64,000 nucleotides of DNA. Source: Harmonia axyridis. Taxonomy: Eukaryota > Arthropoda > Insecta > Coleoptera > Coccinellidae. The DNA lies in NCBI RefSeq assembly GCF_914767665.1, contig NC_059502.1, positions 38,706,812-38,770,811 on the forward strand, given 5' to 3'. This document shows, piece by piece, positions 38,867-48,689 of this stretch (position 1 is its first letter; every line of letters begins with the position of its first letter). The notes under the pieces were generated by a model. That model was not told where the DNA came from, made no database searches, and saw only the letters and a list, made by a program, of their open reading frames with translations. The position numbers were made by a program, and so were the translations under genes.

Positions 38867-41398
38867 ATGGGGTTTTATGCAGAAGTAAGAAACAACTATG
38901 GAAGAGTAGCATATGAGGCGTTGAAGTCATGGTCTTCGTACAATATGAAACTGGCATCCTATAGAAACCGAAGAGTGTTCCTTTTGGAATGCAAAAGACA
39001 GGGTTTACTTCCCAAACATATTTCCAGCAATATGAATTATTTGTTCAGCTCAGCAAGTGATTCAGGTTCGTCCAGACAGGTTCAAGCTATGTTGGAGAAA
39101 TCAAGGCGTCTCGTTCTTCAATTTGAGATCACTGTGACTGTGACCAGGATAGGAAGAATGGAGTGTGAGTCTTCCAGGTTGTGGCAGATCTTGGAGGGGT
39201 TGCTTCCACCAGAGATGCTAATTCGTTTTGAATCTTACCAGTCCAGAAGGTACAGAAGAGAATTTGCTGCTATCAAGGAGAGAAATCTGATGAAGGTGAG
39301 AGCTCTATCGGATGAACTTCTAAAGAGAGTAGAACCACAAGAAAGGTGGGTTAGGAATGTTAGTTCTGTGATTATACCAGATAGAATATTGAAATTCCTA
39401 GCACTGGGCCCCAGATTCGGCATTGATATTCCTTTGAAGGAGGTTTCCATGTCGGGACTGTTGGCAGATGTAGAGAGCATTATAGACCTTAATGATAGAC
39501 TGTCAGATGAGGGGAAGAACATCAAACGTTCCCAAGCTGCTAATATTATAACCAACTACATCAAACCTGGAAAAAGGACTAATAATGTTTTCCAGAGAGA
39601 ATTTTACCACTGTAAGAGGTACCTAAGTCAACATCAAGAATTGCTTGTGTTACAGGCTGATAAAGGCAATGTTACGGTATTGATGGATAAGGATCAGTAC
39701 ATAGAGCTCTCCAACACAATTTTGCTCAATGAACAATATTACCAACTTCTTCCTAACAGAGATCCAACCATTACAATACAAGGTAAATGTAATGCATTGA
39801 TTAAGCGATGGGTCAGTGGGGGCCACATAACACAAGTACAAGGTAAATTACTGTACATTTATAATTCAGTTCCCGCTAGATTCTACGGTTTACCAAAAAT
39901 CCACAAACCCATTCTTGCCTTGAGACCAATAATATCATCTGTCAACACCCCCACTTCCAAACTGTCAGTTTTTGTTTCAGACATCCTGTCTAAATATCTT
40001 TCTTCCACCAGAAGTAGATATTTTATTGAAGATTCCTTTGCTTTTGCCCAATGTGTGAATGGTTTCCAGTTACCTGTTGATTATGTCCTGATCAGCCTGG
40101 ACGTTGTATCTCTTTTCACCAACATTCCTGTAGAGTTGGCAGTCTCAGCTGTTGAGAACAAGTGGGATACTATCAAAAACCACACTAGTCTACCAAAAGA
40201 AGAATTCATATATGCCATTAAGTTCCTGTTTTCTTCTAACTATTTTCTTTTTAATGGTAGGTTCTTCAAACAGGTGCTCGGTTCCCCTATGGGTTCCAAC
40301 TTCAGTCCGTCCATTGCTGAAGTAGTAATGGATTTCCTTCTGGACTGCATTCTTGTTAGCATTCCTTTTCACATTCCTTTCATCAAGAAATATGTTGATG
40401 ATCTAATATGTGCTGTACCTAAAGACCAGGTTGCTTTCGTTCTAAACAGGTTTAACAGTGAACATGAAAGTATACAGTTTACGTTGGAGGAAGAAACAGC
40501 GAGTGGTGTCCCATTCCTGGATACAAGGGTGATTCGAACACCGGAAAATAGGCTGATTCTGGATTGGTATCGAAAGCCAACAAGTTCAGGGAGATACTTA
40601 CACTATTTTTCCAATCATCCACATGGACAAAAGGTAAACATGATTTTAGGATTGAAGAATCGCATCGAAAAAGTTGCCCATCCAAGTCTAAGGCGGCAGA
40701 ATCTGAGGTTATTGTTACAATTGATGCTAGAGAATGGATACCCAAAGAGGTTGTTGTCCAGATTGATATACAATACCACTCCTTCGAGACAGCCAACGAA
40801 TGGTGAGAGGGGCGCATCCACCACTGTGGACACTGAGAACGTAGATAGAATTCTTTACTCTTCTATTCCCCTAATAAATGGTATGACTAATGCATTAATT
40901 AACCTCCTAAAGACCACACAAGTTAAATTGATTCCGAAATCTTATTTTAAAATTGACAGACTATACAGTCGAGTGAAAGATAGGATGACTGTTGATAATA
41001 TGAGTGGTGTGGTATATTGTATTCCATGTTCAATATGTAGTGAGGTGTATATTGGTCAGACATCTCAGCTTTTGAAGAGAAGGATTGCTCAACACAAGAG
41101 CGACATCAAGAATCCAAATAAGATTTGTGCCCTAGCAGACCATACCCGGGACAAAGATCACCCAATGGATTATGATTCCACCAAAATTCTTGAATGTGCA
41201 GTTAGTGGAAAGAAAAGATGTTTCTTAGAGATGTACCATATTAAACGCCACACTTGTTCCATGAATTACAGAAGGGATGTAAACAATATTAGCTCCATCT
41301 ATACTTATTTGATTCATTATGACCAGTTTGGTGGCAGTGAGTTGAATGGATCAAATGGAATGAATATTTCCACAAGTTCTACAGTCGGGATAACGTAA
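38867..41398 (+). CDS. PLE polyprotein: reverse transcriptase and GIY-YIG endonuclease (right arm)
   Basis: 843 residues from the ATG at 38867, about 25 bases after the AATTAAAATTGTTGATAT junction. Domain order and catalytic residues are those of the left-arm protein: RT D412, YVDD 509-512, and GIY-YIG 712-805 with the Tyr, Arg, His, Glu and Asn positions kept. It has no stop or frameshift. Two nearly identical intact ORFs in inverted orientation suggest very recent duplication or insertion. Confidence 0.93.
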   Translation: MGFYAEVRNNYGRVAYEALKSWSSYNMKLASYRNRRVFLLECKRQGLLPKHISSNMNYLFSSASDSGSSRQVQAMLEKSRRLVLQFEITVTVTRIGRMECESSRLWQILEGLLPPEMLIRFESYQSRRYRREFAAIKERNLMKVRALSDELLKRVEPQERWVRNVSSVIIPDRILKFLALGPRFGIDIPLKEVSMSGLLADVESIIDLNDRLSDEGKNIKRSQAANIITNYIKPGKRTNNVFQREFYHCKRYLSQHQELLVLQADKGNVTVLMDKDQYIELSNTILLNEQYYQLLPNRDPTITIQGKCNALIKRWVSGGHITQVQGKLLYIYNSVPARFYGLPKIHKPILALRPIISSVNTPTSKLSVFVSDILSKYLSSTRSRYFIEDSFAFAQCVNGFQLPVDYVLISLDVVSLFTNIPVELAVSAVENKWDTIKNHTSLPKEEFIYAIKFLFSSNYFLFNGRFFKQVLGSPMGSNFSPSIAEVVMDFLLDCILVSIPFHIPFIKKYVDDLICAVPKDQVAFVLNRFNSEHESIQFTLEEETASGVPFLDTRVIRTPENRLILDWYRKPTSSGRYLHYFSNHPHGQKVNMILGLKNRIEKVAHPSLRRQNLRLLLQLMLENGYPKRLLSRLIYNTTPSRQPTNGERGASTTVDTENVDRILYSSIPLINGMTNALINLLKTTQVKLIPKSYFKIDRLYSRVKDRMTVDNMSGVVYCIPCSICSEVYIGQTSQLLKRRIAQHKSDIKNPNKICALADHTRDKDHPMDYDSTKILECAVSGKKRCFLEMYHIKRHTCSMNYRRDVNNISSIYTYLIHYDQFGGSELNGSNGMNISTSSTVGIT

Positions 41399-41834
41399 TA
41401 ATGAAATCTATGTTCCGGACTATTTCTGTGAGAGGGGATTGGATTCGGTTCATGGAGTCTTTCAATAATCGCATTTGTTCTGAGTTCGGTGAGAGTGAAT
41501 TACTGCGACCAGGTGTGATTTAATGCTATTCTATGTTTCATTTGTCATGTGCGTGTATTCTGTGGCAAGTCTGGTTGACAACATTTTTGACAACCTCTCA
41601 TTTTGTTGATTATTCTGTTTACCTTATTTACATATGATAATTGATTTCTACTCTTGTGCCAACGAAATATCAGATCTTTTTTCGCTAAATTTGTTGATGT
41701 TCTTGTTCATTGCTTTCTTGAGAGCTATTGATTTGTGTTCAAATAAGATCTTTACAACTCTGTATTTCGGTATGTACTATTTTTACATGTTTTGTGGTTG
41801 CCATGTTTTTGACTGTTTTCTATTGCTATTGTAG

Positions 41835-41875
41835 AGTCCTGAAGAAGGTCCCCATCGGGATCGAAACGTCGACTA
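41835..41875 (+). ncRNA. Hammerhead-ribozyme-like motif, right-arm PLE
   Basis: Plus-strand copy near the 3' end of the intact right-arm unit, same sequence as at 38717. Confidence 0.6.
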
Positions 41876-41914
41876 AATGAAATAAAGAAGAGTGAAATTA
41901 TAACACTTATCAAT

Positions 41915-41972
41915 TTTCCCACACCCCTTATCATACTTATAACTATTGTTGTATATTGGGAATTAAAATTGT

Positions 41973-42042
<70 letters not shown>

Positions 42043-42101
42043 ACAATTTTAATTCCCAATATACAACAATAGTTATAAGTTAGATAAGGGGTGTGGGAAA
42101 A
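41915..42101. repeat. Inverted PLE ends around a (TA)n run
   Basis: The last 60 or so bases of the right-arm PLE (41915-41975) recur in reverse complement at 42041-42101 with about two or three mismatches. They are separated by about 66 bases of TA. The inner 38 bases of each arm match perfectly. Confidence 0.85.
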
Positions 42102-42299
42102 CTGTCAGTTTTTGTTTCAGACATCCTGTCTAAATATCTTTCTTCTACCAGAAGTAGATATTTTATTGAAGATTCCTTTGCTTTTGCCCAGTATGTGAAT
42201 GATTTCCAGTTACCTGTTGATTATGTCCTGATCAGCCTGGACGTTGTATCTCTTTTCACCAACATTCCGGTCGAGTTGGCAGTTTCAGCTGTTGAGAAC
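42041..42299 (+). pseudogene. Chimeric PLE remnant: inverted 3' end fused to internal RT fragment
   Basis: 42041-42100 is a PLE 3' terminus in minus orientation. At about 42100 it switches to plus-strand RT coding (LSVFVSDILSKYLSS to LVSLFTNIPVEL-type sequence), equivalent to residues 366-435, and is cut at 42299 by TA. Several synonymous and replacement differences from the intact copies show it is older. Confidence 0.8.
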
Positions 42300-42317
42300 A
42301 TTATATATATATATATT

Positions 42318-43762
42318 ATTCACCAGAGGTAAAAAACAGCTAGAGGGGCAGATAGAGTTGGTCAGGATGTTTAGCGAGGACATAGGAATGAGATTCGGGC
42401 TTGAGAAGTGTGGTGTGGTCAACGTTAGGCGCGGTAAATTGGAGGAAGGAAAAAAGCTAACCATGCTGGACGGAACGACAATAAACACACTTGGAGAAAC
42501 AGAGAGATACAAATACTTTCGAAATAAAACAGCCAGAAAACAAGAGGGAGATTGTGAATGAGCTCATGGGCAGAGTACGCCGAATAATGAAAACGCAGTT
42601 GTCATCAAAAAAGAAAATGGAGGCCATGAACATCTGGGCAATGCCGGTATTTGCTTACACAGCAGGAGTGATCACCTGGTCTAGAACAGACCTAGAAAGA
42701 CTAGACAGGAAAATCAGAACCACCCTCACGAAGAACCGCATGCTTCATCCAAACTCGGCAATCGAAAGATTATACTCGCCACGAAAGGAAGGTGGTCGAG
42801 GCCTGAGCAGCTTGGAAGACATCTACCTGAAAGAAGAAAAGAAAATAAGAGATTACTTCAGGATAGGAAACCTACCAGTCCAACAATGGGTATCAGCACA
42901 ACTTTACCCATCTGCGCTCCAGGAGGAAGTGGACACGCAGGAACCTGTAGCAGAGGAGCCATCTGATAGACGAAAACATATCTGGGAGGCAAAACCGCTG
43001 CACGGAAGATTCTACGCGAGCCTACACCAGACTGATGTTGACATGTCGAACTCCAACACCTACCTGACTCAGGGCTACCTCTTCCCCCAAACAGAGGGAA
43101 CAATGCTGGCGATTCAGGATCAGGTCGTGCCTACACGTGTTTATACCAAGCATATAATGAAGCAGCCAGTTGTCTCAACGAAATGCAGACTATGTGACAA
43201 AGCCGAGGAAACGGTGCAACACTTGTCCTCGGGTTGCACAACGATAGCAGGCACCAAATACCTCGCCCGCCACAACAATATGGGGAAGGTCGTGCATCAG
43301 TTGCTGTGCTTGAGGGAGGGCCTATTACTGCACTTTGTACCACACCATATTTACGCTCCACAAACGGTTCTCGAGAACGAAACCGTAAAAATTTACTGGG
43401 ACTTGACCATTATCACGGATCAAGCTGTGGAGCACAACAGACCGGATATGGTGGTATGGCTCAAGAAGAACAAAATAGCCTATATCATAGACTTTGCAGT
43501 GCCACTTGATCAAAATCTCACTAAGACCTATGGAGAAAAAATTACCAAATACCAGGCACTGTCACGGCAAATGAAAAGTATGTGGCAACTGGAAAAAGTA
43601 GAAATAAAACCTCTGCTTATGAGCTGCAATGGATTGATTCATCGAAAAACTACAGAGCATCTCCAGGAATTGAAGCTGCCTCCCAACACTACTCTTTGGA
43701 TGCAGAAGGCGGTGATCTTGGGGACAGTTGGTATCATACGACAGATAATATTTCCCCATTGA
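42318..43762 (+). pseudogene. R4/Dong-like ORF: RT C-terminus, CCHC and restriction-like endonuclease (frameshifted)
   Basis: The first frame to about 42520 has RT sequence (KKQLEGQIELVRMFSEDIG, FGLEKCGVV, GETERYKY). A one-base shift moves it to the second frame, which is open to 43762. There the thumb-like region (YSPRKEGGRGLSSLED) is followed by a CCHC-type motif (CRLCDKAEETVQHLSSGC). The restriction-like endonuclease follows, with RPDMVV, IIDFAVP and a Lys in EKITKY (about 43440-43550), the pattern of the R2 PD-(D/E)XK nuclease. The upstream RT box is lost by truncation. Confidence 0.82.
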
Positions 43763-43829
43763 CAACAGAAATTATTCTTGGCCTTCCGGCCCGAATAATC
43801 ACAATTGAACCACGCTAGTGTGAATTAAA

Positions 43830-43840
<11 letters not shown>
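42318..43840 (+). mobile_element. 5'-truncated R4/Dong-like LINE in (TA)n
   Basis: It begins within the RT palm directly after TA sequence and ends in a run of about 12 A followed by (TA)n. Both flanks are TA repeats, so it inserted in the microsatellite. The C-terminal zinc knuckle plus restriction-like endonuclease places it among R2/R4/Dong-type LINEs. Confidence 0.82.

Positions 43841-43892
<52 letters not shown>
43839..43892. repeat. (TA)n microsatellite
   Basis: Right border of the R4-like insertion and left border of the BEL fragment. Confidence 0.95.
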
Positions 43893-43898
<6 letters not shown>

Positions 43899-43949
43899 AA
43901 TCGGGATCATAACGTCGTTCGACGTTGTCCGATGCCCTTTCGCCACCCC

Positions 43950-45536
43950 TTTCTGTCATTCCATTGTCCTTGTCGTAACAATACTACCTAAAATATGCGA
44001 TAAGCTTCCATCGAATAAAATAGAGCCCAAGAATTGGACTTATTTGAATAATTTAGAGTTAGCGGATCCCGAATATTATAAATCAGGAGAAATCGACGTC
44101 CTGTTAGGAGCCGATATGTTTTCTCGAGTTTTACTTGATGATCATGTTCAAGGTCGAAACGGAGGTCCGGATGCCTTGCGTACGATTTTCGGCTACGTTT
44201 TAATTGGGAAAGTTGAAAATGTTTCTTCAAACTCTGTGCAATCTTTATTTTGTGAATCACAACATGTCGACGAGTTGAATAAGTCGATGAATGATTTTTT
44301 CCAGTTAGAATCTGTACCGGATTTCAAACTCAGTTCCGATACCGATATCTGTGAGAGTATTTTTCGTGAAAATTTTTATCGAACGAACGAGGGGCGATAC
44401 GTGGTACCGCTTCCGTTTAGGGATGCAGCCCCACTGTTCCCGCAAAGTCGAGACTTAGCGGTACAACGATTTCTTTCATTAGAACGTCGCTTATTACGCA
44501 ATTCAAATTTATATAGGGAATCTTTAGATTTGTCACATATGGAAATTGTGAAACCCGCGCAGGGTGAAACGAATTTTTATTTGCCTCATCATGCAGTAGT
44601 GCGTCCTGATAAGCCGAGTACCCAAGTAAGAGTGGTGTTCAATGTGTCGGCGCGAATGCCAAATAATTTGACATTAAATGGTTGTCTTTATGTCGGCCCC
44701 AAACTACAATCGGATATAGGAACGGTTTTGATTAATTTTAGATTGAGGAAAGTTTGTTTCACGGCAGATGTCCGACAAATGTATCGCCAAATTCTAGTAG
44801 CACCCGAATTTAGAGATTACCAACGTCTCATTTTTCGGTTTTCACCGTCTGATGATTTGATTGACTTGCGCTTGAAAACCGTTACATTTGGTTTTAATTG
44901 CGCCCCTTTTTTGGCATTACGTATATAACGTCAATTAGCTATCGACGAGAAAGGGGATTTTCCATTAGCTGCAGAAATTTTAATAAATGATACATACGTG
45001 GACGATATCTGTAGCGGTGCTGCTTCGTTGGACGAAGCTAAAGTTTTACGTGATGAACTCATCGGGATCTTAGTTAGGGGTGGTTTTGAGTTGCGCAAAT
45101 GGGCAAGCAACGATCCAAATTTTTGAAAGATTTGCCTGATGAATCGCATTCATCTAACCCCCTTTCGTTCGAAACGGAGCAGAATACTTCTATAAAAGTA
45201 TTGGGTCTTTATTGGGACTCATATCAAGATTCATTTTTCTATAAGGTGAGTCCAATTGACCGCGCAATTACAAAACGAAATCTCTTGTCCGAACTTGCAA
45301 GAATTTTTGATCCTTTAGGATTTCTTGCACCGGTTACCTTTTTGTGCAAATATTTAATTCAAAAGTTATGGATTCTGGGTCTTGATTGGGATGATACTCC
45401 AGATCAGGAAATTATCAGAGTATGGTTGAAGTATAGGGATGAGTTGAGTTTACTTTCGAATATTCGTGTTCCTCGGTATTTTAATTTCGATTCGAATGAT
45501 TTGGTCGAAATGCACGCGTTTTATTTTCAATTGTAG
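43950..45536 (+). pseudogene. pol: BEL/Pao Pol: protease end and reverse transcriptase
   Basis: Frames at 43950-44928, 44929-45124 and 45099-45536 read in turn. IDVLLGADMF is the protease-associated segment; YVVPLPF, YLPHHAVVRP, RVVFNVSAR and DVRQMYRQI are BEL RT motifs; the box YVDD is near 44995. A TAA at 44926-44928 interrupts ALR-I-*-RQLAIDE. A frameshift at the T-rich tract near 45117 moves reading to KFLKDLPDES. The segment ends at DLVEMHAF, where RNase H normally begins, and then stops. The protein cannot be made intact. Confidence 0.83.
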
Positions 45537-46745
45537 AAATCTTCATAAGAAACGAAGTGGATTCATTACTTCTGAGGAATTCAATGACGCTTTGAATTTG
45601 TTAATTAAACGAACGCAAACGGTTTTCTTCGCTTCGGAAATTGAAAACGGGAAATTCTCAAAACCACTTCGTAAATTAAATGAGGGTCTCTTACGCGTAG
45701 GTGGAAGGTTGACTCACGCTGATCTTAGCTATGATCGAAAATATCCCATATTGCTGCCCAGAAATGGACGCCTCGTTCAGTTATTAATTGAATATTATCA
45801 TAAGATTTTTTTGCATTCCGGTAAACAAACCATACAATATTTACTATCTCGTAAATTTTGGATTTTATCAGCACGTCGCGTGATAAGGTCTGTTCTCTCA
45901 AAATGCTTGAAATGTTGGAGAACCGATCCTGTTCCAATGCAACCCAAGATGGGTGATTTACCATTACCTCGAATTTCGCAAGTAAAGCCGTTTTTGCACT
46001 CCGGAGTGGATTATGGAAATCCCTTTTCTATCTTGATGAGTAGGTACAGAGGCGCCAAAACTTCCAAGTCTTATATCTGCTTGTTTGTCTGTATGGCAAC
46101 CAAAGCCTTACATTTAGAGTTGGCATCCGACTTGACTAGCGATGCTTTTTTAGCTTGCTTAAGGAGATTTGTGTTGCGGCGAGGTCGGTGTGCGCATCTC
46201 TATTCCGATCAAGGAAATAATTTCATGGGATCTCATAATGAAATCAAAAATATTTTAGGTGAATTATCAACTTCCGAAAGCGTTGAACATCCTTTTCTTC
46301 CGGGAAACGCACCACATATGGGTGGATTATGGGAGGCCGGTATCAAATCTGTGAAGACACATTTGAAGCGGAGTATCGGTTCTCAAATTCTCACCTACGA
46401 AGAATTGTACACCGTTTTAGTACAGATCGAAGCGTTGTTAAATTCACGACCTCTTACCCCTCTCAGCACTGACGTTAACGATTTGTCAGTACTGACACCA
46501 GGTCATTTCTTAACCCTGGAACCCTTGAGTGGTATTCCGGATCGCGATGTTACCGATGTTCCAATATCTCGGCTAAAAAGGTGGAAATTGATACAGCGTC
46601 TTCAGCAGGACTTTTGGCGGAGATGGAAAGCCAAATATTTGCACACTCTTCAACAACGGAGTAAATGGCTAACATCATGCCCTACTCTCGCGATTGGAAC
46701 ATTAGTTCTCATTAAAGGTGATAATTCATATTCATCAAACCGATC
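45537..46745 (+). pseudogene. pol: BEL/Pao integrase
   Basis: The frame is open from about 45466 to 46767, but sequence before 45540 belongs to the RT side read out of frame. After a degenerate pre-integrase region there is LRVGGRL, the zinc-binding HH (YHKIFLHSGKQ) and CC (CLKCWRTD). The core follows with VDYGNPF (Asp), YSDQGNNF (Asp) and GGLWEAGIKS (Glu), then RWKLIQRLQQDFWRRW, typical of BEL elements. The catalytic triad is present. The final 20 or so codons run into LINE sequence. Confidence 0.85.
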
Positions 46746-48313
46746 GCAGATACACTTGCTCACATGATTGACAGATCACTCACAGAAGGAATATTTCCAG
46801 AACTCTTGAAGATGGCATTGGTGAAACCAATTTACAAAAATTGCTGCATTGAACAATTAGAAAACTACCGTCCAATAAATATGTTAACATCATGGTCTAA
46901 AATATTCGAGAAAATACTGGCAAATCGCCTAATATCCTTCTTCAAAAAAACTAAAGTGCTATCCGCTCATCAACATGGATTTATAAATGGGAAAAGTACA
47001 GAAACTGCAATATACGAACTACTGCAACAAATTATAGAGGCAATTGATGATGGACAAATTCCTCTGGCATTGTTCCTGGATTAACAAAGGTGTTTGACTG
47101 TGTTGACCACACAACACTACTAGGGAAATTAGAACTATATGGCATCAGAGACAACCAACTGAAATTATTACGGAGTTACCTAGAGAATAGAACACAAAAA
47201 GTCACAATAACGATCAATGATTTAACATATATGTCCTCAGAAGAAGAAGTCACGATGGGAGTCATACAAGGAAGTATCCTAGGACCTTTTCTCTTCATAG
47301 CCTATATCAATGACCTTCCAGCTATACTGGTAACTATCCAAGAGATAATAAAAGATATCGTAAAGCAATGCAAAACCAACATAACAATTTATGCAGACGA
47401 TACTAACATCCAAGCATCTGCAGAAAAGGTACATACAGTAACACAAAATACTGATATCATCTTTGGCCAAATTGAAAACTGGTGTACAAGAAATGGACTT
47501 ATTTTGAACACAAAGAAGACAGAATGCACATTTTTCCACACAGAGAGAACAAAATACACCATTCCTGACAGCGTAACATTGAGTAACATAAAGACAGTAC
47601 CAGCTGAAAAAGTCAAATTTCTAGGAATCTGGCTGGATAATAACATGAAATGGAAAGAACATATCGAAAATTTGAATAAAAAATTGAATACAGTAATCTA
47701 TACACTCAATCTTATGAAACATCATGTTCGAGAAAAGGAGTTGAAAATGTACTTTGCCAATTTTCATTCGCTTATATCTTATGGAATCATATTCTGGGGA
47801 AATAGAATACATAATAGAATATTCTTGACTCAAAAGCGGGCCATCAGAGCTATGTACCATATGAAATATCGAGATACATGCAGAGGTGTTTTTAAAAATG
47901 CAGGTATCCTAACGTTCACAGCAATTTATGTCCTTCGATGCTCACTATTCCTTCACAACAACCAGAAATTGTTTGAAAAATTCAAAAATCACAACACCTC
48001 TAGGAGAACATACCCATACATGTACCCTAGAAGACATTTATCTCTCACCCAAAGCAGCACAGAATATATGTGCATGAAGATCTTCAACAACCTACTCAAG
48101 AACTTCCATGTTATAAGCAACATTGAAATATTCAAAAAAGAAATAATCAATTTTCTTCTTAAAAGTGAACCATATAGCCTAGATGAAGATTTCCAAAAAT
48201 TGCAGAGACATCTTATCAAGTTGAAATATCTTTCTTTTTTTTGTGTTAAATTGCATTTGACCTGTCTTCTCTTCTTTGTATATTACAATGACTGTAGAGG
48301 AATCAATATATAA
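46746..48313 (+). pseudogene. LINE ORF2 fragment: reverse transcriptase (frameshifted)
   Basis: The first frame (to 47084) has MALVKPIYKN, NYRPINMLTSWSK and HGFINGKSTETA. It stops within the LFLD-L-x-K-V-F-D motif because of a small frame change at about 47083-47090. The second frame continues with FDCVDHTTLLGKLE, GVIQGSILGPF (usual GVPQGS) and the box YADD, and ends YSLDEDFQ. There is no endonuclease because of 5' truncation. Confidence 0.83.
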
Positions 48314-48330
48314 TTATTATTATTATTAAT
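46746..48330 (+). mobile_element. 5'-truncated jockey/CR1-like LINE, (ATT)n-tailed
   Basis: RT and C-terminal domain of an ORF2, joined directly to BEL integrase sequence on the left and ending in (ATT)n at 48311-48329. On the right it abuts a decayed gene copy (48331 onward), so it inserted between or into those sequences. Confidence 0.85.
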
Positions 48331-48540
48331 ATGAAAAAATCAATGAATTGTACCATTTCCGAGCATATCAATGAACGACATTTATATATATATGAGAAAG
48401 AACCCTTCGAAATACTTGGAATCACTCTCTGAGAAAACATTTTGTACAAAAATTCAAGTTGTATGGTGTTCAAATGGGATTTGTTTGGTGCATTCAATAT
48501 TGTACTGAGGCACTCCAAAAGTAGAACAAATTTACTTTAA
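48331..48540 (+). pseudogene. Fragment of a decayed intron-bearing gene, copy 1
   Basis: This stretch aligns by eye with 49237-49410 (roughly three quarters identical), including an exon portion and the following intron start. It is a second copy of the gene described next, cut on its left by the LINE tail. It is too short and damaged to code. Confidence 0.6.
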
Positions 48541-48689
48541 TTCTTTAAATAGTACATTATTCTATTTTCAAAGATTCATGATTCGATAAAATAATTGAGC
48601 TTATCTATAATTATAGTACACTGTAACGGAAAGTAGCTTGTGTCAAGTTCACATATCCCTTCTCATACCTAGGAATCGCTTGAACTCCA

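Larger units (their letters stand above)
38841..41974 (+). mobile_element. Penelope-like element family A, intact copy (right arm)
   Basis: The plus-strand unit mirrors the left arm almost base for base and ends in AATTAAAATTGTTGATAT at the (TA)n run. The ORF and 3' region are complete. Confidence 0.92.
43893..46745 (+). mobile_element. BEL/Pao retrotransposon fragment with internal deletion
   Basis: Pol sequence from the protease region to the integrase C-terminus, without LTRs or gag. RNase H is missing. A nonsense codon and at least two frame changes are present. The right side is cut by a LINE at about 46745. Confidence 0.85.
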
